IMG/VR virus record: IMGVR_UViG_3300037585_003754 | Location: 1-36,078 of that record | Length of the DNA stretch: 36,078 nt | Direction: 5' to 3' (one strand) | From: a virus | Shown: positions 8,337 through 19,200 of the stretch, piece by piece | Layout of the letters: every line of letters begins with the position of its first letter | Position numbering within the stretch: the first letter of the stretch is position 1 | Position numbers and translations under genes: made by a program | Notes under the pieces: generated by a model | Database searches by the model: none | What the model saw: only the letters and a program-made list of their open reading frames with translations | What the model was told of the DNA's origin: nothing

Positions 8337-8885
8337 ATGGCTAAAGGAATCGAGATTACAAAGCTGGATGCGACTCCTCGTACTCTTATGGAGGCAGGGA
8401 GTGGTACTGGCAAAATGCGTGTTTTTATGGACACGATAGCAGCTGCTACTGGCGATATCGACGATAACGATATTATCTACATGGCTGAAGTTCCTTCGAA
8501 TTCCAAAGTTGTCAGCATTTTGCTTTATAATGACGACTTGGATTCTAATGGTTCTCCCGCTTTGGCGACAGATGTTGGCTTGTATAACGGCGGTACCAAG
8601 TTTAATGATACCGATGGTTCTACTACCGCATATGCAGCTGAGGCTGTTATAGATCGTGATGCTTATGCAACCGCAATCACTACTCTTCAGGCGGCTAATA
8701 CTGCTGGGGTAGAATGTGCGTTTGAGGCTCGCAATGTTAATGCTGTTGCAAACTTTGTATGGGAAGATGCTGGTCTGACTTCAGATCCGGGCGTTCCTTT
8801 GAGGATTGCGTTGACCATGGAAACCGCTGCGGCTACTGCTGCTGCTGGCGATATCACCATGGTTGTTACTTACGTTGTAAACTAA
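8337..8885 (+). CDS. head-associated structural protein
   Basis: A 182-aa protein directly after the capsid gene with a strong ribosome site (AAGGAG). It is rich in Ala, Thr, Asp and Gly and predicted mostly beta. Many podoviruses carry a similar small protein here, usually a virion component (decoration or stabilising protein). Family membership is inferred from position and composition (VPSNSKVVSILLYNDDLDSN), so the exact role is open. Confidence 0.8.
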   Translation: MAKGIEITKLDATPRTLMEAGSGTGKMRVFMDTIAAATGDIDDNDIIYMAEVPSNSKVVSILLYNDDLDSNGSPALATDVGLYNGGTKFNDTDGSTTAYAAEAVIDRDAYATAITTLQAANTAGVECAFEARNVNAVANFVWEDAGLTSDPGVPLRIALTMETAAATAAAGDITMVVTYVVN

Positions 8886-8901
8886 TTATTGGAGGGCGGT
8901 T

Positions 8902-9510
8902 GTGAGTTCTTTTACTCTAATAGCTTCCAATGCGCTTCAACAGCTGGGCGCTGCCCCTATCTCGGATATTGCCGAGAATACGGGGCGCGCCAAGCGTGTT
9001 AATTCTATCTATCAGGATGTAAGGGATGCTGTGATCAGGGATGCGGCTTGGAACTTTGCCGTGGTTCGTGTTCAGCTTGCGGCTCTTGCAGATGCTCCCG
9101 CTTTTACCTGGGCGAAACAACACCAAATGCCTGAGAATCCTTATTGCTTAAGGGTACTTGATGTTTATTCTGGTGATGAGCGCATTGACCATGTAATTGA
9201 AGGGCGTAAAATTCTTTCTGATTATTCCACCATAAATCTTTTATATTTACAACGGGTTACTGATCCATCTCAGTTTGATCCTCTTTTTATTGAAGCTTAT
9301 GAGGCTCGCTTGGCTGCGGAGTTGGCTATTCCCATTACAGGTTCTCGTGGTATTGCCCAGGATTTTTGGGGTACGTATGACAACAAGATCGCTAATGCTC
9401 GGTTGGTTAATAGTCAGGAGGGTACCCCGGCTGCCATTCAGGCGAATTCTTTAGTCGATGTTCGTCGTCGTACTTTTGTGGTTGATGATCAGAAAATTAA
9501 GGTTGAGTGA
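8902..9510 (+). CDS. tail tubular protein A (gatekeeper/adaptor)
   Basis: A 202-aa protein starting at GTG 8902 with GGAGGG upstream. The start ASNALQQLGAAPISDIAEN, followed by RAKRVNSIYQDVRDAVIRDA and a WNFAVVRVQLA strand, is the family signature of tail tubular protein A (T7 gp11-like). It would form the ring between portal and nozzle. The gene order capsid, head protein, TTPA, TTPB is standard. Confidence 0.92.
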   Translation: MSSFTLIASNALQQLGAAPISDIAENTGRAKRVNSIYQDVRDAVIRDAAWNFAVVRVQLAALADAPAFTWAKQHQMPENPYCLRVLDVYSGDERIDHVIEGRKILSDYSTINLLYLQRVTDPSQFDPLFIEAYEARLAAELAIPITGSRGIAQDFWGTYDNKIANARLVNSQEGTPAAIQANSLVDVRRRTFVVDDQKIKVE

Positions 9511-9513
9511 TGA

Positions 9514-12294
9514 ATGTCAAAGTCATTTTCTATATACACTCATTTCAATACCGGGGAAATCTCGGATCGCTTAAAGGGTCGCGTTGATCTTGACAAGTAT
9601 AAACATGGTTGCGAAACCATGGAGAACTTTCAAGTGCTTCCCGAGGGTGGTGCGAGGCGACGCGGTGGAATTCACTATGTTGCTGATGTAAAGCCTGCCT
9701 CTACTGGTTCCGAGTTGATGCCTAATGGAACCTTCGCTAGCAATATTACGGGCTGGACTGACAAATCTGTTGGGACTGGCTCTATTGCCCATTCTACAAA
9801 TTTAATGAATATAGTTTCCTCTAATGCCAGTAATTACGGCTGGGCCGAGGAAGAGATTGTGACTGTTGCTGGTCAGCTTTATATTCTTGGCTTTGTTGTT
9901 GGCACCGGGGCGATTAATCTTCAGATAGGAACTTCTACTGGCGGTGAGCAGATTTTTGCTTCTACTAGCATGGCTGTTGGAACTTATAGCACCGTTGAAT
10001 TTCGGGCTTTAACAACTGCCACGTTTATCGGCTTTAAGCATACTACCGCAGCTACGCATACCCTTGATACTGTTACTCTGAAAAAAGGAGTTACCGATGC
10101 AAATGTGCGTATGGTTCGTTTCCAGTTTAGCGATACCCAGGCTTATATGCTTGAGTTTGGAAATTTATACGTCAGGTTTTATAAGGACAATGGAAGGATC
10201 GAGGAGAGTGGTATAGCGGTAGAGCTTACGACTCCTTACCCTACGAGCGTTTTGTTTGATCTTATGTTTGCCCAGTCTGCCGATACTATGTTTATCGCTC
10301 ACCGTGATTATGCCCCAAGGCAGATTGAGAGGACGAGTCATACTGATTGGACGATTAACGAGACTGCTTTTATATCTGCGCCTACTTCTTTTGTTTCTGT
10401 TGCTGATGCTGTTACGAATGGTACTTTTAGAAATAATTTAACAGGCTGGACTGTTATTTCTGGTAATGATGTTACCGCAACTGGCTTTGATGTTGACCTG
10501 GATAATAGTGGAACCAGCGCTGTTATTCAGCAACAGGTTACTGTGGATTCTGGCCAGGCTTATGAGCTGACTTTTAATTTCACAGACCATAGTCATACAA
10601 CTTCTACAAATAGAAAGTTGACGGTGCAATCTGGGAGCACTGCCGGAGGTACCGATCATCTCGCGTCTACCGAGGTAACTACTGGCCAGCATTCTTTTAC
10701 TTTTACTCCGGGTGCCGCCACTACTTATCTTCGGTTTTCCAACACAAATACGGGGGTTGCTACTGTTGGCGCTGTGAGCTTAAGGCGAACGTCTGGTGGT
10801 ACGGTTGATGCGAATACTTATCCTGGGGCTGTAACTTTTTACGAGCAGCGCTTGTTTTGGGCTGGTTCTCGTAATCATCCCCAGACCTTTTGGGGTTCTC
10901 AGACAGGCTCTTATTTAAATATGGATCCTGCTACTGCTGATGCTGATCATTCTGTTCAGTTTTCTGTTGCTGCGGATTCTCTTGATGCGATTGTTTGGAT
11001 TGGTAGCGCTCGTGATTTGATACTTGGCTCGTATGGGTCGGAACACTCAGCTAATGGCGGTGTGGATAATGCTATTCAACCAGCAAGTATTAATGTCACC
11101 CTGCAGTCTGCGTTTGGCTCCGAGAGGATTATTCCCGTTAATGCTGGGCATGCCCTTTTGTTTGTGGCTCGCGGTGGAAAGAAGGTCAGAGAATTTGTTT
11201 TTAATTTCGATGTGGACGGTTTTAAGGCTCCTGATTTAACCTTGCTTGCTGCCCATATTACAAATAATGGTATTACTCAGATGGCCTATCAACAAGACCC
11301 TGATTCTGTCTGTTGGTGCTCTACTTCTACTGGCGAGTTGATTGGTATGACTTACCTGGCTGATCAAAATGTTATTGCTTGGCATAGGCATCCGCTTGGC
11401 GGAACTTTGGCTATGGTGGAATCTGTCGGGGTGATCCCTGATATCACCAAGGGCGAAGATCAGCTTTGGGTTTCTGTAAAGCATCAGGTTAATGGCGTTG
11501 ATTCTCGCTATGTTGGTTATCTCGATCCTGATTTGTTTGTAGATCATGCGGTTGAGTTAAATAGTCCTATTACTATTTCTGGTGCGACAAAGGCTAATCC
11601 TGTTGTGATTACAGCAACAGCTCATGGTCTTTCTAACGGGGATCAGGTTGATATTGAAAATGTTGCTGGCATGACTGAATTAAACAATAAGCGTTATACC
11701 GTTAGCAACCAATCTACTAATACTTTTGAATTGCAAAATATTGAGTCAACACCTGTGAATGTCGATGGCACTTCCTATTCTACTTATCTTTCTGGTGGCG
11801 AGGCTCGTTTATGTGTTACTACTCTTTCGGGGCTGGACTATCTTGAAGGCGAGAGCATAGAAATTGTTGATCGTGATACTATCGTTTATTCTGATGTTGC
11901 TGTAAGCGGTGGTTCTGTTACCATCCCTAATAGCGAGCGTGTTTCCAGGGTTTATGCTGGCAAGCATTATGATTCAACTTTAAAGCCAGTTCGCCCTGAG
12001 TATGGGTCGCCTCAAGGCATGACGCAGGGTAAGCGCAAGCGTTGGAACAAAATAGGCTTAAGATTAAGCGATACGCTTGGTGGCACAGTTAATGGGGATA
12101 ATATAGAATATTTAAATGACCAGACTATTACTGATGTTGGTCTTGGTTTGTATACTGGCGATAAGATGATGGACACGACTGATTGGAACCCTGACGGTTT
12201 TGTTACGATTGTTCAAAACAAACCGCTTCCCATGACTGTTAATGCTGTTTTTGGCGATCTTTCTGTCGGAGAAATTTATGGATCGGATGAGTAA
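9514..12294 (+). CDS. tail tubular protein B (nozzle) with inserted carbohydrate-binding-like modules
   Basis: A 926-aa protein of the T7 gp12-like nozzle family. The N-terminus has the hallmark FNTGEISDRLKGRVDLDKYK, followed by ENFQVLPEGGARRRGG. The core has FYEQRLFWAGSRNHPQTFWG and the NGITQMAYQQDP stretch. Two beta-rich modules sit inside: about residues 65-190 and 297-430 each begin with N-G-T-F-x-x-N-x-T-G-W-T and look like CBM-type jelly rolls. Residues about 680-770 (KANPVVITATAHGLSNGDQV) look like the E1-FCCH-type domain frequent in tail proteins. The two modules make it longer than T7 gp12 (794 aa). Confidence 0.9.
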   Translation: MSKSFSIYTHFNTGEISDRLKGRVDLDKYKHGCETMENFQVLPEGGARRRGGIHYVADVKPASTGSELMPNGTFASNITGWTDKSVGTGSIAHSTNLMNIVSSNASNYGWAEEEIVTVAGQLYILGFVVGTGAINLQIGTSTGGEQIFASTSMAVGTYSTVEFRALTTATFIGFKHTTAATHTLDTVTLKKGVTDANVRMVRFQFSDTQAYMLEFGNLYVRFYKDNGRIEESGIAVELTTPYPTSVLFDLMFAQSADTMFIAHRDYAPRQIERTSHTDWTINETAFISAPTSFVSVADAVTNGTFRNNLTGWTVISGNDVTATGFDVDLDNSGTSAVIQQQVTVDSGQAYELTFNFTDHSHTTSTNRKLTVQSGSTAGGTDHLASTEVTTGQHSFTFTPGAATTYLRFSNTNTGVATVGAVSLRRTSGGTVDANTYPGAVTFYEQRLFWAGSRNHPQTFWGSQTGSYLNMDPATADADHSVQFSVAADSLDAIVWIGSARDLILGSYGSEHSANGGVDNAIQPASINVTLQSAFGSERIIPVNAGHALLFVARGGKKVREFVFNFDVDGFKAPDLTLLAAHITNNGITQMAYQQDPDSVCWCSTSTGELIGMTYLADQNVIAWHRHPLGGTLAMVESVGVIPDITKGEDQLWVSVKHQVNGVDSRYVGYLDPDLFVDHAVELNSPITISGATKANPVVITATAHGLSNGDQVDIENVAGMTELNNKRYTVSNQSTNTFELQNIESTPVNVDGTSYSTYLSGGEARLCVTTLSGLDYLEGESIEIVDRDTIVYSDVAVSGGSVTIPNSERVSRVYAGKHYDSTLKPVRPEYGSPQGMTQGKRKRWNKIGLRLSDTLGGTVNGDNIEYLNDQTITDVGLGLYTGDKMMDTTDWNPDGFVTIVQNKPLPMTVNAVFGDLSVGEIYGSDE

Positions 12295-12709
12295 GCGTGT
12301 GGAACCGTATACAATATATCATTCTATGTTGCTGGATCCGGGTGGTGGGACTCGCGATTATTACAATCAAGTCGATTCGCGTACTAGTTTTTCTGGTATT
12401 GTTGGTCCTGATCATGTCATCTGTATCGCTGGCGTTCAGCCTCTCTGGGGTGGAGTCGGGTATGCTTGGGTGAGGTTTTCCACGGATGCCCATGATTATA
12501 AAATATGGCTTTATAGGAATATAAAGAAGTATTTGAATCGGCTTGTTGTTAAAAATAACCTGTGGAGGGTTCATGCAACGGTGGCTTGCGATCATATGGC
12601 TGGTTGTAGTTGGATCGAGTCTTTTGGCTTTGAGATGGAATCTACATTGAAAAAATACGGCCCTGGTCGTGAGGATCATTATATGTATAGGAAAATTTAT
12701 GAAGTCTAA
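12278..12709 (+). CDS. GNAT-like small internal protein (T7 gp13 position)
   Basis: A 143-aa protein. ATG 12278 is chosen because GGAG (12268-12271) lies 6 bases upstream; the start overlaps the end of the nozzle gene. Stretches such as YAWVRFSTDAHDYKIWLYRN, HATVACDHMAGCSWIESFGF and a C-terminal GREDHYMYRKIY fit the acetyltransferase-fold small protein that follows gp12 in T7-like phages. No acetyl-CoA loop can be proven by eye. Activity is unproven in that family, and an assembly role is likely. Confidence 0.72.
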   Translation: MDRMSKRVEPYTIYHSMLLDPGGGTRDYYNQVDSRTSFSGIVGPDHVICIAGVQPLWGGVGYAWVRFSTDAHDYKIWLYRNIKKYLNRLVVKNNLWRVHATVACDHMAGCSWIESFGFEMESTLKKYGPGREDHYMYRKIYEV

Positions 12710-13208
12710 TTTATGGAAGTTGCTTTGTCGGGTGTTAAATATTTCCTTTGCTGACCCTATTAGTGGTTGGGTTATCGCCTCTATTGTTATGTCTACGGTT
12801 TCTGCTGGATTGGGTGTTATGCAGGGCTATCAACAGCAACAGATTGCTAAGGCAAATGCGGCTAGTTTGCGTATGCAGGCTGATCGAGAAAGACAGGCCG
12901 CAGAGAGAAATGCCCAGATTGCCGCTGAAAGGAGAAAGCGTGAGAGGGGCAAGGCTGCTGCTGCTTTTGCTGCTTCCGGTGTTTTGATTGACGAGGGTTC
13001 GCCTCTTATCGTAGAGGCTGAGGATGATTACAGGTCTGAGGTAAACGAGGCTACTATTCGCGCGCAGGGTGCTGATACAGCTTGGCGATCCAGATCTCAG
13101 GCAGCTATTGAGGTTGCCAAGGGTAGTGCTGCTGTTACGCAGGGGTATGGTAGCGCTGCTGGGAGTTTAGCTCAAGGGGCATCTTTATTGTCGCCAGGTC
13201 TGAGGTAA
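12699..13208 (+). CDS. internal virion protein B-like
   Basis: A 169-aa protein starting at ATG 12699 inside the previous gene's end. It has a hydrophobic N-terminal region (SGWVIASIVMSTVSAGLGVM), then a long Gln/Ala/Arg/Glu coiled coil (QQQQIAKANAASLRMQADRE), a GVLIDEGSPLIVEAEDDYRS motif and an Ala/Gly-rich tail. This layout is typical of T7 gp14-like internal core proteins, which are ejected into the cell and form a channel in the outer membrane. The context is the first of three core genes in the right order. Confidence 0.82.
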   Translation: MKSNLWKLLCRVLNISFADPISGWVIASIVMSTVSAGLGVMQGYQQQQIAKANAASLRMQADRERQAAERNAQIAAERRKRERGKAAAAFAASGVLIDEGSPLIVEAEDDYRSEVNEATIRAQGADTAWRSRSQAAIEVAKGSAAVTQGYGSAAGSLAQGASLLSPGLR

Positions 13209-13231
13209 GTAAGACAAAATAAGGAAATAAT

Positions 13232-16219
13232 ATGGCAAAGATACCACGTAGTTATAGGGGTCTGGGGGCGAGCGATTTTGTCGCCTATGATCCTTCGACG
13301 CCTGTTTTGGCTCCTATGGATTTAGTTGACTATTCAGGTGCGAGGCGTGCTTTAGATACAGGCTCAAAATATGCTGCCGATAGATACCATGTCGAGAGGG
13401 ATTTAGATGCCGAGTCTTATCATGATAAGAAGGTGAACGCTGGTGGTTTGTTACTGACTCAGAATATAAATGATGTAGGAAAAGATGGTTATGACACTTT
13501 TGACGAGGCGGCTGAACGGAGCCGTAGCGATTGGAAGGCGGCGAAGAAGAATTTGTACGATGAGAAAGTTGTTGAGAATATGCCTGCGAGAAGGAAGGCG
13601 GCGTTTAGGGCTGCCATGGATTTGTTAGATACAAAGCATGAAGCGTCGCTTGACAAGCTAAGAACTGAGTCTATTGTTTCTGATATTAAGGCTGGTCATA
13701 TTCGTGATGTGCGGGGGCTTTTAACTCGTGTTAGGGATCCTAATACGTCTATTGATTCTACTTTGGATGAATTTGAGAAATTTTTTAATGATCGTATGGC
13801 TACGGCTAAAGGTGGTGGCAAGGTTGAGACAACGGCTCAGGTTCAAGCTGCGTATGTCAAGGACTCGAAGTTTATGGGCGAGGCGATTATTGATCGTTTT
13901 ACTTCTACTGTTATCAATAAAGCAACAAAGGGTTTGATTAAAAGCGATCAGGACTTAGGTGTGTCCTGGAATGGTGATAATTCCATAGGCTCGTATGGGT
14001 CAAAATTTTATTACCATTCTTATCTTGATCTTATTAAGGGCATTGGGGAAAATGGTGATTTTGCTAAATATTTGGCTCATACCTCTCCAGGCGCAGTAGT
14101 AAGGAAGTTGAATCGAGACCTTCATACCGCTTTAGAGTCTGCCAGTTCAGGGCGGACCAAGGTTTTAAAGCAGAGGGCTTATGATATAGAGGCAGGCTTT
14201 CTTGGGAGGGATTATCCTCCTACTGATGCAGAGATTGACGCCTTAAAGCGTGCGTATGTTAATGCTAATCTTCATTTTAGCGCTCAAACATATAATGCCT
14301 TAGCTTCGATTGGTCGCGAGCCAAGTCCTGAGGATAAGGAGAGTCTTACTAGATTCCAAAATGAGGTGATAGGGCCTGCCATTGATAAGGAAACTTACGG
14401 CATTTCCTTTGACGTTCCAACTATGATGGCCAAGGCTAACAAGTGGTTTGCCGAGGGGCGACTTCATCCTAAGCATTACAAGGATATCATGGGGGATCTT
14501 AGGAAGGAGTCTAGGGGGCAGAACAAGGACATTAATACCTTGGTTGGTAAGACAATTCAGAGGATTCAAAAGGAACACAAAATAACAAAAGGTAAAACCG
14601 CTGGAACCATGTCCGAGACTGAGCGTGAGTCGTGGGCGATTTTAAGTGATTCTTTAGGCATGGATATTGCTACTTATGTTCGAAACTATATACGGAAGAG
14701 GCACGCAGAGGCTAGCAGTCTTAAAGAAGAATTCAGGCCTGAGGAGGTTCAGAGTGAGATATTGGACTTAATTACCCAGGGTGTGAATAACGCCGGATTG
14801 TCTTCAGCTCGCCTTAATATCCCGCTTAATGATCTTGAGAGGGCATACGAGACCAGGCTTAATCCGTCTATTAAGACGACTTCTTATGACGATCTTCTTA
14901 TTGGGCTAGCTGAGGCGCGTGCTAAGAGATGGAAGAGGTTTTTAGGGACGCCTTCTTTGACGACCAAGAGCCAGGGCCCCAAGAGTGCGGTTTTTGGAAA
15001 CGATATGGGAGGCGGTTTTATACATTCGCTTTGGAAGTATAAGAATGATCCGGCTGCGTCTCAGAGATTGCTTCGTGAAAGTGGCGGGAAGCTTTGGTAT
15101 CATCAGATGGAATTTTCGAAAAATATGTACGAAATTGATGCCTTGAGGAAGAAGTATCTTCCTCCCGCCGAATATGCTCGGTATGGTGTTGTTACTGGTG
15201 CTGCTACTGGTGCTGCTACTTTTCAGCTGCCTGTTCAAAAGCCTGAGCCTGTTCAACAGCCTGAGCCTGTTCCAAAACTTGAGCCTGCTCAAAAGCCTGA
15301 GCCTGTTCCAAAACTTGAGCCTGCTCAAAAGCCTGAGCCTGTTCCAAAACTTGAGCCTGCTCAAAAGCCTGAGCCTGATAAACAGCTTGAGCCAACGGCA
15401 ACTGACGGTGGTGCTGGTTTGAAGGCTTTGCCTGAGGATCAGATGCCCCCTGATGTCAGGAAAGAGACTAAGGAGCGTCAGGAAGCAATACAAGCTGGCG
15501 AGGGAGAAGAGGTAGGGAAGGAGTATTTTAATCCTCGTATGCCAAGGTTGACAAAGGAATTATTAGGGCATACTGCTGATGGTAGGCCTATTTGGAAAAA
15601 CGAAACTGACGCTGATGGATGGGACTCTGAAAGCTCTGAGAGGGCTACTATTATAGAGGTGGATGGAAAATATTATTCTTATCCAACTTTATTTAATCAA
15701 AAGGTTGATGGGAAGCTTGAGCCTTATGAAGTTACAGAGGATCGAGCTAAAGAAATATTCATAGAGAATGAGGGTATTGACCCAGAGACAGGCATTAAGG
15801 CAAAACCTTTTGATGATCATGGTGAAGCTGAGGATTATATGATTGAGCGTTCTGAGCATTTGTCTGATCATTTGCATGGAAAAGGGGGTCAAGAAGATCA
15901 AGATACTACAATGCAAGAAATAACCTCTTTAAAGGCGCAAGGTAAGAAAACGGAAGCTATTGTTGTGGCCCTTGATAAAATTTCTGGCTTTTCTGATATG
16001 TTATCTCAAACCGGACAGGATGCGTCTGAGGTTGGTGCTGCTATTGTGCAAGATATTAAAGATGGTTATGAAACTGTTGCGGGAATGGGTCATGCCATGT
16101 CGGGCGAGATTGATGATGCTGTGGATACTTTGTTAGATTATCTGGAGAGGAAATTAAGCGGCGATCTTGATGATCGTGATAAGGTTGAAGAGATAGAGAA
16201 TAAGCTTAATAAGGAGTAA
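13232..16219 (+). CDS. internal virion protein C-like, with Pro/Glu repeat region
   Basis: A 995-aa protein in the T7 gp15 position with mostly helical, charged sequence (RYHVERDLDAESYHDKKVN) as in core proteins. Residues about 667-720 are a low-complexity KPEPVPKLEPAQ repeat (DNA repeat at 15260-15367). Past it, GKYYSYPTLFNQKVDGK, followed by AEDYMIERSEHL, resembles a small motif (YPT... then EA..Y...RS) found near the ends of phage internal proteins. The function would be DNA ejection across the envelope. No transglycosylase motif is visible, although one of the core proteins often has it. Confidence 0.78.
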   Translation: MAKIPRSYRGLGASDFVAYDPSTPVLAPMDLVDYSGARRALDTGSKYAADRYHVERDLDAESYHDKKVNAGGLLLTQNINDVGKDGYDTFDEAAERSRSDWKAAKKNLYDEKVVENMPARRKAAFRAAMDLLDTKHEASLDKLRTESIVSDIKAGHIRDVRGLLTRVRDPNTSIDSTLDEFEKFFNDRMATAKGGGKVETTAQVQAAYVKDSKFMGEAIIDRFTSTVINKATKGLIKSDQDLGVSWNGDNSIGSYGSKFYYHSYLDLIKGIGENGDFAKYLAHTSPGAVVRKLNRDLHTALESASSGRTKVLKQRAYDIEAGFLGRDYPPTDAEIDALKRAYVNANLHFSAQTYNALASIGREPSPEDKESLTRFQNEVIGPAIDKETYGISFDVPTMMAKANKWFAEGRLHPKHYKDIMGDLRKESRGQNKDINTLVGKTIQRIQKEHKITKGKTAGTMSETERESWAILSDSLGMDIATYVRNYIRKRHAEASSLKEEFRPEEVQSEILDLITQGVNNAGLSSARLNIPLNDLERAYETRLNPSIKTTSYDDLLIGLAEARAKRWKRFLGTPSLTTKSQGPKSAVFGNDMGGGFIHSLWKYKNDPAASQRLLRESGGKLWYHQMEFSKNMYEIDALRKKYLPPAEYARYGVVTGAATGAATFQLPVQKPEPVQQPEPVPKLEPAQKPEPVPKLEPAQKPEPVPKLEPAQKPEPDKQLEPTATDGGAGLKALPEDQMPPDVRKETKERQEAIQAGEGEEVGKEYFNPRMPRLTKELLGHTADGRPIWKNETDADGWDSESSERATIIEVDGKYYSYPTLFNQKVDGKLEPYEVTEDRAKEIFIENEGIDPETGIKAKPFDDHGEAEDYMIERSEHLSDHLHGKGGQEDQDTTMQEITSLKAQGKKTEAIVVALDKISGFSDMLSQTGQDASEVGAAIVQDIKDGYETVAGMGHAMSGEIDDAVDTLLDYLERKLSGDLDDRDKVEEIENKLNKE
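15260..15367 (+). repeat. three perfect 36-bp tandem repeats in a virion gene
   Basis: Copies begin at 15260, 15296 and 15332, with degenerate half-copies on both sides (from about 15231 to 15392). Each encodes PEPVPKLEPAQK. The repeats keep the frame, so copy number can vary by slippage without breaking the gene. The protein product is probably an extended rigid linker. Confidence 0.95.
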
Positions 16220-16222
16220 TTA

Positions 16223-19200
16223 ATGGCTGAAAATATAAACGAAAAGACGGTTATGGACAACATTTTCGTCGAGAATGTTGCGGACACCGAAGACAGCGCG
16301 AACAAGCTTGAGCCTATGGAGTTTGAGATAGTGCCTCCACCTTTAGGCCCTCCGCCTCAGACGGCTGATGAGATTGTTCAAGAGTTTCCGCACTCGGAGG
16401 CTCCTGATGATACTTTTACTTCTACTTTAACTTCTCCTTACGTGGCTCCTGTTGCGGGTGTTTATGATGCCGTTTTAAATACGGGGCGTTTTATTCATGA
16501 TGCTACGGATTGGCTTGGTCAGCATTTTGATACCGCTGCCAGGATTGATTCTTTTTTAGACTCCTTGCCTAATATGCCTGAGTGGCCTGCTACTCGTGGG
16601 GCTATTGGACAGGGTGGTCGTGCTATTACTAGCTTTATCGCAGCTGCGTATAGTCCAGCAAAATACTTAAAAGCTTATAACAGCATTGTTCGTGGGGCTG
16701 GTTCTGCTGGCGTTGCTGGTGCTACTGGTTTTTCTGCTGATTCTCCTAACGTGGCTAACTTAATCCAACAGCTTGCTGATGGTAGTGAGCGTATGGAATC
16801 TACTTATCGGTCTTTGCCAAGGCCGATGCAAGATATTTTAAGAGCCCTGCCTAATATTGATCCAAGCCATCCCTTGTATGGTCGTTTGAAAAATGGTGGT
16901 GTTGAGGCCATGTTCGGTGTTCCCCTTGATGTTCTGATGTCTGCAGCTAGGGTTTGGAAGGCTGGGCGTGATGCTAGCAAGCTTGCAGATGAGGATGCTG
17001 CTGTTTTAGCTGAGAAGTCAAAGGCGAAGGGCGATCCTGTTTTTCAGACTACCTCTAAGATTGATACTGACGTTTCTACGGCTAGGGAGCTGGCTGACAA
17101 TTTAGACGCAGCCAAACAGAGTGGTAATGCTCAGCATATTCAGCAAGCTGAGAAGCGTATTGAAAAATTTACAAAGACGAATCCTGAAGGCGCTAAATTA
17201 CTAGACCCTTCTTTTACTGGCGATCTTGGTCTTGGTAAGGGCACTTTGAAAAGTTGGGGTGTTCCTTCTTTAAAACCTACTTCTTTTGCAGAGCAGGGTA
17301 AGGGCGGTATTTATAAGGGGTCGGAGCAGTTTATCGACAAAAGTGTTTTGACTAAAGCTATTGCCAGTAAGGAGTTTGATCTCGCTAAATATATTTTACA
17401 TCCCGGCAATAATGCTTATAAGTCCGATTTGATAGAAAATATTTCTGCGATGGCCGAGAAGCTACAAAAGGAAGTTCTGACTAATGTTCCTGGTAAGGCT
17501 TCTCAGAGAAAAGAATCCTTAAAGGTTTTGACTGCTTTTGAGAAAGACCTAAAGTCCATGGAGGGCTCTGATGCTTACATGGCTAGCTCTTTGCTTGGGT
17601 CTATGGAGTACGGGCCTAAGACGGCTAGGGATGGTTTGGTTTTGGATATTATTCGTTCTGCTCAAGGTATGCAGTCTTGGCATTTAATGAAGCGAGCTCT
17701 TGCTGGCGATCCATCGGCAGCTCGTATGCTTCCCGCTCAACTGGCTATCGGTGCTGAAGTTGAAGCTATTGCCAGGGCTTCTAAATCTCCGCTGAACAAG
17801 GAGATGCTTCGTCAGCTGGATCAGTCATTTCAGCGCTTAGGTGAAGATTCTGTTTCTGGTTTTGGCTTTGGTAGAAATTTTAACAAAGAAGCCACGGATA
17901 TGATGATGCGTCATGCTGAAATGGTGCCTGAGTTTGATGGTTTGGATCTTGCCTTTCGCTTGAATATGTTACGCAATCCGCATCAGTATAAGACTATGAT
18001 TGGTCAAATGAGTCGCCCTGGTATGTTTGATGCTTTTTTGGAGGCTTATTATAATTCTATTTTATCCGGCCCGATAACGATTTTAGGAAACTTTGTCAGC
18101 TCTCATGTTTTTGCGTTATACCAGATTCCTGTTAGAGCTCTTGCTGGTGTTATCGGGGTTGTTGACTCTGCCCTTGTTGGCAGATCGGCAAATGATGTTC
18201 GTGTTGGTGAATTTTTAGCCATGACGGGTGGTTATATTCGAGGCGGTGTTGGCCAGTTAAAGCCGTTAGTTGATAATCTTGCTGCCGTGGCTACTTTAAA
18301 AAAACCTCTTTCTCCGTCTGGTTTGCAGAAATTTGAGGCTTATCCTCGTGAGTCGTGGAACGCTGAGGGTTTTGCTCCCGCAATTTCAGCTCTTAATAAG
18401 ATTATGGATAACGCAACTCGTGGCGCTATAAACGTCAAGGCTCCTCTGGAATGGTTGGCGAATAGTACGGGTCGTGTTGTAAGAACGACACAAAGCTTAT
18501 TTGCTACCGCTGATGAGATGAACAGGGCTATTGCTTTTGATATGTCTCGTCATGCTCAAGCTTATAGAGCGGTTGCCAATTCAGGTAAATCGCCTTTTGG
18601 CAATATGAGGGAGATGCAAAAGTATATTGATAATATTCCTACCGACAAAGGCGAGGCTTATGACTTTAGCACTATGATTGCTTTTGTTGACGAAGTTGAG
18701 GCGAGTGCTGGGTTCAGGGATTTTGTCGATAATTATCCCGCCTTGCGTGTCATGTTTCCATTCGTTCGATCCCAGGCGAGCATTTACTCTGCCTGGGTAA
18801 ACAATACTCCTTTTGCTGTGGCTTCACCTCGTTTTCACAAAGCCTTAAAAGCTGGTGGAGCAGAACGCCAGCTTGCCCTATCTCGTTTGATGTTAGGCTC
18901 TGCTTGGACTTATGCGATTTACGAGGGCTGGGCCTCTGGCCGACTAACCGGAAGTGGTTTAGCGAAGGGGGCGCAGAGAGCCATGTTGTCCAGGATGGGC
19001 TGGCAGCCTACTTCAGTTTTGGTAGATGGCGATAGCTATATATCGAATATGTTTGATTTTGAGAGGTCTATGGAGGCGACTTTAGATCGTGTTATAGACG
19101 GAGACACCATAGATGTTCGTGATGCCGATGGGGAGGTTCACCGTGTTCGTATTAAGGGCCTTGATACAGCTGAGCTTGGTACGGTTGAGGGTGAAGAAGC

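Noticed and set aside
15260-15367. Possible CRISPR array
   Set aside because: Repeats are directly tandem with no unique spacers and lie in frame within a protein gene.
15216-15401. Open frame on the - strand with repeated VLEQAQAFEQ
   Set aside because: It is only the reverse reading of the 36-bp repeats in the + strand virion gene and has no SD or gene context.
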